Positions 1-8,234 of a stretch of 18,781 nucleotides of DNA are shown in pieces (position 1 is the stretch's first letter; every line of letters begins with the position of its first letter). Both the position numbers and the translations under genes were made by a program. The stretch comes from JBDTNQ01 sp039933635 (GTDB taxonomy: Bacteria; Acidobacteriota; Vicinamibacteria; Vicinamibacterales; SCN-69-37), in NCBI GenBank assembly GCA_039933635.1, contig JBDTNQ010000085.1:1-18781 (forward strand), given 5' to 3'. The notes under the pieces were generated by a model. It was given only the letters and a program-made list of their open reading frames with translations. It was not told where the DNA came from and made no database searches.

Positions 1-122
1 CCCTGAGAAATCGTGGTCTTGACGACCTGCGGCTTTTCCTGAACCTTGCCGTACGTGAAGTAGTAGTAGGCGCCGCCACCCGCGGCTGCCAGCACAATTA
101 ACAGCGTTACCAGTTTTCTCAT
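1..122 (-). CDS. RND/ABC efflux periplasmic adaptor (membrane fusion protein), N-terminal fragment
   Basis: Only the first 40 codons are in the window; the gene runs off the left edge. The ATG at 122 opens a peptide with a basic start (MRKL), a hydrophobic stretch of about 18 residues rich in Leu, Val, Ala and Gly, then YYYF and a polar segment containing KVQEKPQVVKTTIS. This matches the N-terminal anchor and start of the first beta-strand of HlyD/AcrA/MacA-type adaptors, which link an inner-membrane pump to an outer-membrane channel. It starts 12 nt after the stop of the RND pump gene and is probably co-transcribed with it. No strong Shine-Dalgarno is visible. Since one adaptor already precedes the pump, this one probably serves a second transporter further downstream. 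The family call is fairly safe; whether its partner is RND or ABC cannot be seen here. Confidence 0.7.
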   Translation of the reverse strand, partial: MRKLVTLLIVLAAAGGGAYYYFTYGKVQEKPQVVKTTISQ

Positions 123-134
123 GATCGTCTGTGT

Positions 135-3100
135 CTAGGCTTGCTCAGGGTTCGAGTGCGCCGCCCCTCGGCGCAATCCGCTCCAGCCTTCTTCGAACAG
201 CGTGTACACGCTCGGCACGAGCACAAGGGTCACCATCGTCGAGGCCAGTAGTCCGCCGATCACCACGCGCGCGAGCGGCGCTTGCAACTCGCCGCCTTCT
301 CCGATGGCGAAGGCCATCGGCACCAGGCCCAGTGTTGTGGTCAGCGTCGTCATCAGGATCGGCCGCAGGCGGGTCCGGCCGGCGAGTTCGACGGCCTCCC
401 TCAGCGGTTTGCCATCACGCCGGCGCAGGATGTTCGTGTAGTCGACCAGCAAGATGGCGTTACTTACGACAATCCCGCCCAGCATGATTACTCCGATATA
501 CGCCTGAAGACTGAAGGTTGTTGACGTGAGCTTCAGGGCCGCGACGACCCCAATGGCGGCGACGGGCACTGAGAACATGACAATGAACGGGTCGCGCAGC
601 GATTCGTACTGCGAGGCCATGACGGCATAGACCAGCAACACACCCAGAATCAGCAGCACCTGCAGCTGGCCGAATGCCTGGGCCTGCTGCTCGACCTCCG
701 CGCCGAAACCCACCGAATATCCCTGCGGCACATCCACTTCCGGGAGACGCGCCTGGACGTTCTTGACGGCGTCGCCGAGGCTCGTGTCCGCATCTAGTTC
801 AGCATTAACGGTGGCCACCCGCTGTTGATTTTTCCGTGAAATTTGTGTGGGACCTGTTTGGGCCTGTAGATCCAGCACGTTTCGGGCCGGAAGGACCAGG
901 CCCTGGGGCGTGCTGATCAGGACGTCATTCACCGACTCGGTCCGGCTGCGGTCCTCTTCGCGGAGCCGCACGATGATGGGATATTCGCGACCGCCCTGTC
1001 GGAAGGTGGCAGCCTGCGTGCCACTGATGTTGGTGCGAATGGTGTTCGCCACGCCGGTCACCGAGAGCCCCAGCAGGGCCGCCTTCGGCTTGTCGACGCG
1101 GATGGCAAGCTCCGGGCGCCCTTCTTGGCGGCCGAGCTGCGGGTTGGCGACGCCGGGGGTGTCGCGCATGACGGCGAGGACCTGGTCGGAAATGCGCTTC
1201 GACGTGACGAAATCCTCGCCGCGGATTTCGACGGCCAGGCGGCTGTCGCCACCACCGAGGAGCCGCGTGAGCTGCAGGTTGCCGCCGCTCGCACGCGTCG
1301 TGATGCTGACACCCGGCAGACCAACCAGCACGCGCCGCAAGTCGGTGGCAATCTGATCGCTCGTCCGCTTGCGTTCCGTGCGCGGGACGAGCCGTACGCT
1401 CACGTTGACATTGGAGGCACCGCCGCCACCACCGCCACCGAACCCGCCGCCGCCCGCATTGGAAATGATGTCCGTCATTTCCGGGACGTTGCTCCTGATC
1501 AGGTCCTCGAGCTGCAGCGCGACGCCCTCGGCCCGCTCGATGCGCGTGCCCGACGGCAGGCGCGCACTCACCGCGACCTGGCCTTCGTCGGTGGCCGGCA
1601 CGAGCTCGGTCGGGATCGTCGGGAGAATCACGAACGCGAGCGCCGTGAGACCCAAGGCCGTGAGCAGGACGGTGGGCCGATGCTGCAGCGCCACGTGCAG
1701 GATGTTCCGATAGCCGTCATCCAGCTTCGTCAGGATGTTCTCGCTCCACACATACAGACGGCCTGCCATGCCTGTTCGCTCGACGCCGTGGGTTTCCTTC
1801 AGCCACCGCGAGCAGAGGACCGGCACGACCGTGACCGCCACGAACAGCGACATCGTCAGCGAGAACATGACGACCACCGACAGCTGCACGAAGAGGACGC
1901 TCGAGACGCCGGACAGGAAGAGCAGGGGCACGAAAACCGCGACGTGGGTCAAGGTGGACGCCAGAATCGCCGACCAGACCTCCTCACTGCCTTCGATGGC
2001 CGCTTGCAGACGCGGTTTGCCCATTTCCATGTGCCGGAAGGTGTTCTCGAGCACGACGATCGACGCGTCGACAATCATGCCGACTCCGAGCGCCAGGCCG
2101 CCGAATGTCATCGTGTTGAGCGTGAAGCCCGCGAAGTAGAGGAGCGCGAACGTCCCGATGATCGAAATCGGAATCGAAATGCAGATGATGACCGTCGACC
2201 GCACATCGCGCAGGAAGATGAAAATGATCGCGATGACGAGGAAGGCGCCGATGTAGACCGCTTCGGTCACCGATGCGATCGACCGCTCGATGAACACGGA
2301 CTGATCGTTCAGCATCGTGAGGTGGACCGAGGGCACTTCGCGGTTGGTGCGCTCAATCTCTCGACGAATGCCGGCGGCAATCTCGACCGTGTTCTTGCCC
2401 GACTGTTTCGCGATCTGCAGCTGCACGCCGGGCTTGCCGTTGATCCGCTGGAAGGACCGCAGGTCTTCGGTCGTGTCCTTCACTTCCGCGATGTCGCGCA
2501 GGTAGACGGGCACGCCGTTCTTGGTCTGGATGACGAGGTCGCTGATTTCCCTGAGGTTCTGGAACTGGCCCGGACTGCGGAGCAGGTAGGTCGTGTCCCC
2601 CTCGTCGACCTCGCCGAGCGGAATGTTCTGATTCTCCGATCGAATCGAGGCAATCACCCGATCCACAGAAAGGTCGAGGGCCGTGGTCTTTTCCTTCGAC
2701 AGCTCAATGTGAATCTGGCGCCGCAATCCGCCACCGACGGTGACCGCCGCGACGCCGTCGACGCGCTCGAAGCGCTGGACCAGATCGTTCTCCGCGATCT
2801 CGCGCAGCGTCACGCGATCGTAGTCGCCCTCGACGCCGATCTGGACGATCGGCTGAGCCGATGCGTCGAACTTCTGAATGGTGGGTGGATCGGCCTCGAG
2901 CGGAAGCCGCCCGCGCACGCGGTCCACGCGCGTGCGAACTTCGTCTGCCGCTTCCGAGAGGTTCGTGCCCCACGTGAACGCCAGTTGCACGTTGCCCGAT
3001 CCTTCGGACGAGTTCGAGGTGATGGTCTCGACGCCAGGCACGGCGGCCAGGGCCTGCTCGAGCGGGCGCACGATGATCTGCTCAATCTCCGAGGGGCCGA

Positions 3101-3260
3101 CGCCCGCGTACCCGACGCGCACGGAAATCTGCGGATAGGTGACGTCCGGCATCAGGTCGACGGGCAGCCGGAACAGCGAGATGGCGCCCAGCAGGACGAC
3201 AACCGTCGACAGCATGAACATCGTGACGGGGCGTTCGATGGCGAGACGGGGAATGCTCAT
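135..3260 (-). CDS. RND efflux transporter permease (AcrB/MdtB/SwrC-like, HAE1 superfamily)
   Basis: A 1041-residue inner-membrane pump of normal RND length that should export hydrophobic compounds using the proton motive force. It has the typical start (MSIPRLAIERPVTMFML), a first membrane helix, two large periplasmic porter loops and two six-helix bundles. TM4 carries GMIVDASIVVLEN, where D398 matches AcrB Asp407 but the next residue is Ala, not Asp. TM10 carries VVSNAILLVDY, with Ser933 where AcrB has Lys940. A run of 11 Gly and one Phe spans residues 603-614 in the second porter region. The open frame extends 68 codons upstream to 3464, but that part is Arg/Ala/Pro-rich and lies over the adaptor's C-terminus. 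The ATG at 3260 has GAGG about 6 nt upstream and gives the family-standard N-terminus, so I chose it. It lies 43 nt after the adaptor gene, in the same operon. The substrate cannot be predicted. Confidence 0.95.
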   Translation of the reverse strand: MSIPRLAIERPVTMFMLSTVVVLLGAISLFRLPVDLMPDVTYPQISVRVGYAGVGPSEIEQIIVRPLEQALAAVPGVETITSNSSEGSGNVQLAFTWGTNLSEAADEVRTRVDRVRGRLPLEADPPTIQKFDASAQPIVQIGVEGDYDRVTLREIAENDLVQRFERVDGVAAVTVGGGLRRQIHIELSKEKTTALDLSVDRVIASIRSENQNIPLGEVDEGDTTYLLRSPGQFQNLREISDLVIQTKNGVPVYLRDIAEVKDTTEDLRSFQRINGKPGVQLQIAKQSGKNTVEIAAGIRREIERTNREVPSVHLTMLNDQSVFIERSIASVTEAVYIGAFLVIAIIFIFLRDVRSTVIICISIPISIIGTFALLYFAGFTLNTMTFGGLALGVGMIVDASIVVLENTFRHMEMGKPRLQAAIEGSEEVWSAILASTLTHVAVFVPLLFLSGVSSVLFVQLSVVVMFSLTMSLFVAVTVVPVLCSRWLKETHGVERTGMAGRLYVWSENILTKLDDGYRNILHVALQHRPTVLLTALGLTALAFVILPTIPTELVPATDEGQVAVSARLPSGTRIERAEGVALQLEDLIRSNVPEMTDIISNAGGGGFGGGGGGGASNVNVSVRLVPRTERKRTSDQIATDLRRVLVGLPGVSITTRASGGNLQLTRLLGGGDSRLAVEIRGEDFVTSKRISDQVLAVMRDTPGVANPQLGRQEGRPELAIRVDKPKAALLGLSVTGVANTIRTNISGTQAATFRQGGREYPIIVRLREEDRSRTESVNDVLISTPQGLVLPARNVLDLQAQTGPTQISRKNQQRVATVNAELDADTSLGDAVKNVQARLPEVDVPQGYSVGFGAEVEQQAQAFGQLQVLLILGVLLVYAVMASQYESLRDPFIVMFSVPVAAIGVVAALKLTSTTFSLQAYIGVIMLGGIVVSNAILLVDYTNILRRRDGKPLREAVELAGRTRLRPILMTTLTTTLGLVPMAFAIGEGGELQAPLARVVIGGLLASTMVTLVLVPSVYTLFEEGWSGLRRGAAHSNPEQA

Positions 3261-3303
3261 GGTGGCCTCGTGGCGGTGAAACGAAAGGGCGTCGATCCGA
3301 TGC

Positions 3304-4644
3304 TCAGGGACGAGGCGCGGTGGTGGCCGGGGCGCCGCGGCTCGTCCCGCGGCTGGCAGGCGTGCCGGCGCGCGCCGCCGGTGACGCTTCGGCCGCCCTG
3401 GCGCCTGTCGGCGTGGCGCCAGCGTTAGCGGCGCCACGGCCGCCACGGGCGCCACCCGCGCCACCGGCGCCCGTGACCTGCACGCGATCGCCGTCGCGAA
3501 TAGCCAGGGCTCCCGTCGTCACCACGCGCGCGCCATCTGACAGGCCCTTCAGGATTTCTACACGCTCGCCGTCCGACATGCCGGATTCGATCTCGGTGAA
3601 CTTCACGACGTCCTTATCGAGCACGAACACGCCACGCTTCGCGTCGATGTCCACGACCGCCGCCCGGGGAACCGTGAGGGCGTTCGCATTGCGACCCGTG
3701 ATCAGCTTCACGCGCGCGTACATGCCGGGCTTCAGCCGGAAGCCCGGGTTCGGCACCTCGATTTCCATCGCGGCCGTGCGCGTCGCCGGATCGAACACCG
3801 GTGACACGCGGCTCACCTGACCGGTGAACTGTTCGCCGGGAAATGCGTCTACTTCCACCAGTGCCTGGCCGCCGCGATCGATGCGCCGGAAATCCTTCTC
3901 GACGAGGTTGGCCACGAGGCGCACCACGCCGATGTCGACCACCGAGATGACGGGCGTATTCGCGCCGGCAAACGCGCCTTGATCCAGGTTGCGCTTGCCG
4001 ACGAATCCGTCGACGGGGGAGAGGACGGTCGTATCCGACAACGTCACGGAGAGCTCATCAAGCCGCGCCTTGGTGGACACGAGCTGAGCCTTCGCGACCG
4101 TGACCTGTGAGACAGCCGAGTTGTAGCGGGATTCGGCGTCCTCGAGTCCTTGCTTCGAGAGCAGGCCGCGCTCGAAGCTGGTACGGGCGCGGTCCAGGCT
4201 GTTCTGTGCGACTTTCGCGTCGTTCTCGCGCGAGACGACGGTGGCGTCGTTGACGTCGATGTTGGCTTGAACCTGGTTCACCTGCTCGCGGATGGCGCGG
4301 TCCTCGATCTTCACGACCGTCTGGCCCTTCGTCACGCGGTCGCCCAGCTTCACGAGCACACTCTCGATGCGGCCTGCGGTGCGTGGCACCACGTCGACCG
4401 TCGCCTCGCCGATGAGATTGCCGACGACGGTGATGGAATCGGAAATCTCGTGCCGCGAGACCAGGGCGGTGTCGACCGTCATGGCGCCGCGCCCACCGGC
4501 CCGGCCGCTTCCCGCGCCGCCGGCCCGGCTCGTGCTTCCTGGCACGGTGCCCTCAGCGGCGGTGCCAGTCGCCGACGACCGGTAGTACCACGCCCCGCCG
4601 GCGACACCCGCCGCGACCACCGCACCGATCAAAATCCTGCGCAT
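3304..4644 (-). CDS. RND efflux periplasmic adaptor subunit (membrane fusion protein)
   Basis: This 446-residue adaptor should bridge the RND pump encoded just downstream to the TolC-like channel encoded just upstream. Residues 1-20 form a basic plus hydrophobic signal/anchor with no lipobox cysteine. A Gly/Ala/Ser/Arg-rich linker follows (about 40-54). The barrel-sandwich (lipoyl) half-motif is at about 88-115 (GRIESVLVKLGDRVTKGQ), then an alpha-helical hairpin at about 116-200. The second lipoyl half has LSPVDGFVGKRNLDQGAF (about 208-225), followed by beta-barrel and membrane-proximal domains to about residue 388. The last 57 or so residues are a low-complexity Gly/Ala/Arg/Pro/Thr tail, probably disordered and unusual for the family. 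AAGGA lies about 13 nt before the ATG. A strong inverted repeat lies between this gene and the TolC-like gene. Confidence 0.94.
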   Translation of the reverse strand: MRRILIGAVVAAGVAGGAWYYRSSATGTAAEGTVPGSTSRAGGAGSGRAGGRGAMTVDTALVSRHEISDSITVVGNLIGEATVDVVPRTAGRIESVLVKLGDRVTKGQTVVKIEDRAIREQVNQVQANIDVNDATVVSRENDAKVAQNSLDRARTSFERGLLSKQGLEDAESRYNSAVSQVTVAKAQLVSTKARLDELSVTLSDTTVLSPVDGFVGKRNLDQGAFAGANTPVISVVDIGVVRLVANLVEKDFRRIDRGGQALVEVDAFPGEQFTGQVSRVSPVFDPATRTAAMEIEVPNPGFRLKPGMYARVKLITGRNANALTVPRAAVVDIDAKRGVFVLDKDVVKFTEIESGMSDGERVEILKGLSDGARVVTTGALAIRDGDRVQVTGAGGAGGARGGRGAANAGATPTGARAAEASPAARAGTPASRGTSRGAPATTAPRP

Positions 4645-4668
4645 TGAGGTTTCGTGTCCTTATGACCA

Positions 4669-4700
4669 CGCCCGACGTCCGGGGAACCGGACGTCGGGCG
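4669..4700. repeat. Perfect 14-bp inverted repeat (hairpin) between TolC-like and adaptor genes
   Basis: The left arm CGCCCGACGTCCGG (4669-4682) and right arm CCGGACGTCGGGCG (4687-4700) are exact reverse complements around a 4-nt loop (GGAA on plus, TTCC on minus). It sits in the 80-nt gap between the TolC-like stop (4725) and the adaptor start (4644). As RNA it would be very stable. No U-run follows on either strand, so it is not a classic intrinsic terminator. A partial terminator, an RNA-processing or 3'-end-protecting stem that sets channel-to-pump ratios, or a genome-wide REP-like element are all possible. Confidence 0.75.
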
Positions 4701-4724
4701 TTGGCCTTGCCAATCTACTGCGGT

Positions 4725-6383
4725 CTAGCGACCCACTCGCTGGATGCGATCGAACTCGGCGATGGCATTGAGATAGCTGATGAGCGCGCGCAGTTCCGTC
4801 AGCCGCTGCGTCGTCAGGTTCGTCTGTGCCTGGACGACGTTGTAGTTGGTGGACATGCCGACATCGAAGCGTGTCTGCTCCGCTTCAGCGTTCTTCTCCG
4901 CAACCTCGCGCGCCTTCTGGGCCGCCTGGAACTGCTTGTAGGTGTTCTCGACGTTCAGGCCCGCGTTGGTGACGTCCGCCGTCACGGTCAGCTCCGAAGC
5001 CTTCAGCGAGGCCAAGGACTGATCGATCTGGAGTTGTGCGCGAGCGAAGTTGGCTTTCGCCGCGCGCATGAAGAGGGGGTAGGTGAAATTGAACTGCAGG
5101 TTCCAGGTCGGCAGATCGAGCCCGAACGCCTGGTTAAACGCGTTGCTGTAGCCGGTTACGCCAATGACCGCGCCTGTCGAATCCAGAACCTGTGCGTTCT
5201 GTCCCGTGATGCTGTAGCCACCGACCAGATCCAACTGGGGTTTGGTCACGTCGCGCGTGACCTCCAGGTTGAGGCGGCTGATGTCCAGGTTTCGCTTGGC
5301 CTGTTCCAGGTCGGTCCGGCCCGCAAGCGCGGTTTTCACTGCACCGGCGATGTCGACGCTCTGTATCGACAGGGCAGCGGTCTCACTGGGGTTAATCGTG
5401 GCCGTGTAGACCGGATCATCGGGGCCGGCAGCCAGCAGCCGCTTCAGTGTCAGTTCGGCCGTGCGCCACTGAATCTGTGCGTTCAGCAGGGCCTGCTCGG
5501 CGTTAGCAACCTGCGTCTCAGACGTGGTGGTCTCAATCGGTGCGAGCGTGCCAATCTCGACTTTCGTGCGGTTGTCCTGGAACAACCGGTTGGCGAGGTC
5601 GAGCGAGCGGCGCTGAATCTCGATCTGTTCTATGGCCTGGCGCAAGTTCCAGTATGCCGTCCGAACACTCGCCTTCGTGTTCTCAATCGTCGACGTCAAT
5701 TGCAGGTCTGCGACCTGACGAGAGATGGAGAGGGTGCGAATCTGATTGCGGGTGTCGTCCATGCGCAGGCCGCGCAGGAGGGGCTGCGTGTAGCTGAACG
5801 AACCGCCCGCGTTGAAGTTCGGATTGATCGGGGTTCGGGGTTTGTCCGTGCTTCCGCGCAGACTGGTGAAGCTGCCGGTCAGTCGCCCACCGTACCACGG
5901 CATCGTCTTGGTGATCTGCGCCGTGTAGTTCGCCTGTTGATTGTGGAAACTGTTGACCAGATAGTTCGCGTCGTTGTTGATTTGCGCCTGGTTGTTGTAC
6001 CGATACGTGCCGGTGACCTGAGGCATGAATGCGGCGCGCGCCGAGGCCAGCTGATAGTCCACGCCTGGAGGATTCATGCGCGCGACCTTCAGGTCGAGGT
6101 TGTTGTCGAGGGCCATCTGCATGGCTTGCTCGAGCGTCAAGTTCATCATCTGCGTGCCAGGCTGTGGCTCGGGCGTCGCCTGACCGACGACGTACTTGTC
6201 GACGACCGCTGTCTGTGGCACGCCTGGAATTGGCGCGGGCGAGACAGGCGGCTGCTGAGCCGCGGCGCCAGCCGCCGGAATTGTCGCGGCCGCCGGCGGC
6301 TGCTGGGCCGACAGCGTCACGGTCACCATGCCCGCGATCAGCGCGAGCGTCCACACCTTTGGATTACGGAATCCATGCATCAT
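4725..6383 (-). CDS. TolC-family outer membrane efflux channel
   Basis: A 552-residue outer membrane factor that should form the trimeric exit duct for the adjacent RND pump. Residues 1-26 are a signal peptide with a hydrophobic core and likely cleavage in TLSA-QQ. An Ala/Pro/Gln-rich segment (about 27-60) follows. The OEP fold begins at about residue 81 (NLTLEQAMQMALDNNLDLKVAR), the usual TolC repeat start. The second repeat carries the typical GRTDLEQAKRNLDISRLNLE and a later QLQIDQSLASLKASEL helix. The open frame reaches 6428, but the ATG at 6383 is preferred because AGGAG (6395-6399 on plus) lies 11 nt upstream and it begins directly with the signal peptide; the adjacent ATG at 6380 is also possible. 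It precedes the adaptor gene, so the order is channel-adaptor-pump rather than the more common adaptor-pump-channel. Confidence 0.93.
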   Translation of the reverse strand: MMHGFRNPKVWTLALIAGMVTVTLSAQQPPAAATIPAAGAAAQQPPVSPAPIPGVPQTAVVDKYVVGQATPEPQPGTQMMNLTLEQAMQMALDNNLDLKVARMNPPGVDYQLASARAAFMPQVTGTYRYNNQAQINNDANYLVNSFHNQQANYTAQITKTMPWYGGRLTGSFTSLRGSTDKPRTPINPNFNAGGSFSYTQPLLRGLRMDDTRNQIRTLSISRQVADLQLTSTIENTKASVRTAYWNLRQAIEQIEIQRRSLDLANRLFQDNRTKVEIGTLAPIETTTSETQVANAEQALLNAQIQWRTAELTLKRLLAAGPDDPVYTATINPSETAALSIQSVDIAGAVKTALAGRTDLEQAKRNLDISRLNLEVTRDVTKPQLDLVGGYSITGQNAQVLDSTGAVIGVTGYSNAFNQAFGLDLPTWNLQFNFTYPLFMRAAKANFARAQLQIDQSLASLKASELTVTADVTNAGLNVENTYKQFQAAQKAREVAEKNAEAEQTRFDVGMSTNYNVVQAQTNLTTQRLTELRALISYLNAIAEFDRIQRVGR

Positions 6384-6454
6384 TGCCGTTCTCACTCCTC
6401 GTTGGTGCCGGCCGCAGGCGCGCGCCACCGCTTCGTTCTTCTAACGTATGAAAA

Positions 6455-7012
6455 CTACTCGCGACCCCGGCTGGGGACGTTGCTCGGGTTGTGGCCGTAG
6501 TGCCGGTCCATAATGATTTGCAACTTCTTATACTGCTCGGGTTGAAGCATTCGATACATGCGGTACAGCATCATCGTGCGGCTCTCGCGCAACCGGGCTT
6601 GAAGCGACTCCACGCGAAACACCTGCAACGAGTAGATCGGCTCGTCGGTCACGGCCGCCTGCGTCATCTTGTCCAAATCCAGACGTTGCCGCTGGAGCTC
6701 TTCCACCATCGGCTTCAGGTCTCGGCTGCGCCGCTCGAACAAGTCGTCGATTTGCTTGATCTTTTCCGCCGAGAGCCCCAGTTCCTTCTGGGCGGCCGGG
6801 TCGTTCCACCACTCCCACGGACCCATCTGAGGGCCACTGCTAGGCTGCGCCGGACCCGAAGACCGACCTGCCGTGGCCGCCGGTGCCTGAGCGGCCAGGA
6901 CGCCCGATGACGCGATTACCATCGACAGCATCCACGCTCCGCCTGCGGCCGCTGACACGTACGAACGAAGCTTTCTACCAGTCACGGCTAGACTTACGCT
7001 TCGCACGGCCAT
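6455..7012 (-). CDS. Spy/CpxP-like periplasmic protein (LTXXQ-type)
   Basis: A 185-residue exported protein. The N-terminus has a long basic region, a hydrophobic core and an Ala-rich cleavage site near VLAAQA (about 38-43). After a Ser/Pro/Gly linker comes WEWWNDPAAQKELGLSAEK (66-84) and a long charged helical region. A second repeat has LQPEQYKKL (156-164), matching the LTPEQ-type motif of the Spy/CpxP/heavy-metal-resistor family. These are cradle-shaped alpha-helical chaperones or stress sensors of the periplasm. It begins 5 nt after the ispH stop, so it is almost certainly translated from the ispH message, and its ribosome site would lie inside the ispH end. It leads the efflux genes, suggesting a periplasmic folding or sensing role in that cluster. 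The family call is good; the role is inferred. Confidence 0.8.
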   Translation of the reverse strand: MAVRSVSLAVTGRKLRSYVSAAAGGAWMLSMVIASSGVLAAQAPAATAGRSSGPAQPSSGPQMGPWEWWNDPAAQKELGLSAEKIKQIDDLFERRSRDLKPMVEELQRQRLDLDKMTQAAVTDEPIYSLQVFRVESLQARLRESRTMMLYRMYRMLQPEQYKKLQIIMDRHYGHNPSNVPSRGRE

Positions 7013-7017
7013 GCCGT

Positions 7018-8211
7018 TTACGACCGGCCGGCGAGGGTCTCGAGACGCGCGATGACCTCGCCGACGATGTTGTTGGGCGTTGAGGCGCCTGCTGTCAACC
7101 CTACACTTACGGTTCCAGACGGAAGCCAGTTCCGGCTGACCACCTCTCCGGCGGCCACCGTTGACGGCACGCCAATCGGCCGGTGCCGGATTTCACCGCT
7201 GTCCGACAGGCAGCTGGGGTCGGCAATGTGGAAGGTGGGCACCCGGTCCGCGCAGATGCGAGCCAGATTGCAGGTGTTGCTGCTGTTGTAGCCGCCCACG
7301 ACCACGGTCAGATCGAGCTGGTGGCTGTCGAGCAGGTCCACGACCGCGTCCTGGCGCTCCTGCGTGGCGCTGCAAATGGTGTCGAAGGCGCGGAAGCGAG
7401 CCGCCAGTTCGGCGTCCCCATACCGGTCCCGCATCGCCGCGCGAACCATCTCGCCAATCGCGAGCGATTCGCTCATCAGCATCGTCGTCTGATTGGCGCA
7501 GCCGATGCGGCCGAGGTGCAAATCGGGATCGAAGCCGGGTGAGGTGGCCTCGGGAAAGGAGGCCAGGAACGCCGCGCTGTCTCCACCATGGCGGATGAAG
7601 TCGCAGACCCGCTCGGCCTCCACTTCATCGCGCACGATCAGGTAGTGCGCGCCCTGCACGTGGAGGGCTTGCGACGCCGTCGCTCGGGTTTCCTCGTGGT
7701 GGACCTTCCCGTGAATGACCGACGTCAGACCATCCTGCGCGTAGCGCCGCACGTTCTTCCAGACGTTCAGGACCGAGCCGCACGTCGTGTCGACCAGGGT
7801 GCTGCCGCGCGCTTCGAGCCGTGCGAGGTCGTCGATGGCGACGCCAAACGCGGGCAGAATCACGACGTCCTCCGGGCCGAGGGTCGACGCGTCCTCGCCC
7901 GAGTCGGTCAGGATGCGGATGCCGCGCGCTCGAAGCTGATCGTTGACGTGGGGATTGTGGATGATTTCGCCGGTCAGGAAGACGCGTCTGTCTGGGAACT
8001 TCCGGCGCGTCTGGTAGGCGTAGTCCACGGCGCGGTCGACGCCGTAGCAAAAGCCGAACTCTTTCGCGAGGTGGACCGTCAAGCGCCCGGCTCGCCGAAC
8101 GTAGCCGTCGTTCTTCACCGCATCGATCAGGGAGCTGTGGTACGCCTGGGCGAGCTCGCCCGCCACCTCGGCCTTGAGGTCGAGACCCTTGCGGAAGACT
8201 ACTGGAGGCAT
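7018..8211 (-). CDS. ispH: 4-hydroxy-3-methylbut-2-enyl diphosphate reductase, plant/cyanobacterial-type
   Basis: IspH is the last enzyme of the MEP pathway; it reduces HMBPP to IPP and DMAPP with an oxygen-sensitive iron-sulfur cluster. The three cluster cysteines are visible: C55 in FGFCYGVDRAV, C144 in VDTTCGSV and C280 in FDTICSATQERQ. Substrate residues include H85 (EIIHNPHV), the HHEET block at 171-175, NSSNT at 309-313 and GAST at 375-378. At 397 residues it is about 80 longer than E. coli IspH. HGKVHHEETRATAS and ANQTTM resemble the plant and cyanobacterial form. The ATG at 8211 gives a start typical of that form; no strong Shine-Dalgarno is seen. TACAAT on the minus strand (8240-8235) could be its -10. 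It heads the ispH/Spy-like/efflux run. Confidence 0.96.
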   Translation of the reverse strand: MPPVVFRKGLDLKAEVAGELAQAYHSSLIDAVKNDGYVRRAGRLTVHLAKEFGFCYGVDRAVDYAYQTRRKFPDRRVFLTGEIIHNPHVNDQLRARGIRILTDSGEDASTLGPEDVVILPAFGVAIDDLARLEARGSTLVDTTCGSVLNVWKNVRRYAQDGLTSVIHGKVHHEETRATASQALHVQGAHYLIVRDEVEAERVCDFIRHGGDSAAFLASFPEATSPGFDPDLHLGRIGCANQTTMLMSESLAIGEMVRAAMRDRYGDAELAARFRAFDTICSATQERQDAVVDLLDSHQLDLTVVVGGYNSSNTCNLARICADRVPTFHIADPSCLSDSGEIRHRPIGVPSTVAAGEVVSRNWLPSGTVSVGLTAGASTPNNIVGEVIARLETLAGRS

Positions 8212-8234
8212 GGGGGAGACCCGAACATCCAGGT

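Noticed and set aside
1125..3428. Plus-strand open frame of 767 codons opposite the RND gene
   Set aside because: It mirrors the codon frame of a clearly conserved RND pump; the product is His/Arg/Asp-rich with no known domain, a usual shadow in GC-rich DNA.
3261..3464. 68-residue N-terminal extension of the RND pump
   Set aside because: It is Arg/Pro/Ala-rich, overlaps the adaptor gene's end, and the family-standard start with a ribosome site is at 3260.
4644..6500. Plus-strand open frame of 618 codons opposite the TolC-like gene
   Set aside because: Antisense shadow of a well-conserved TolC-family protein; no domain and no start signal of its own.
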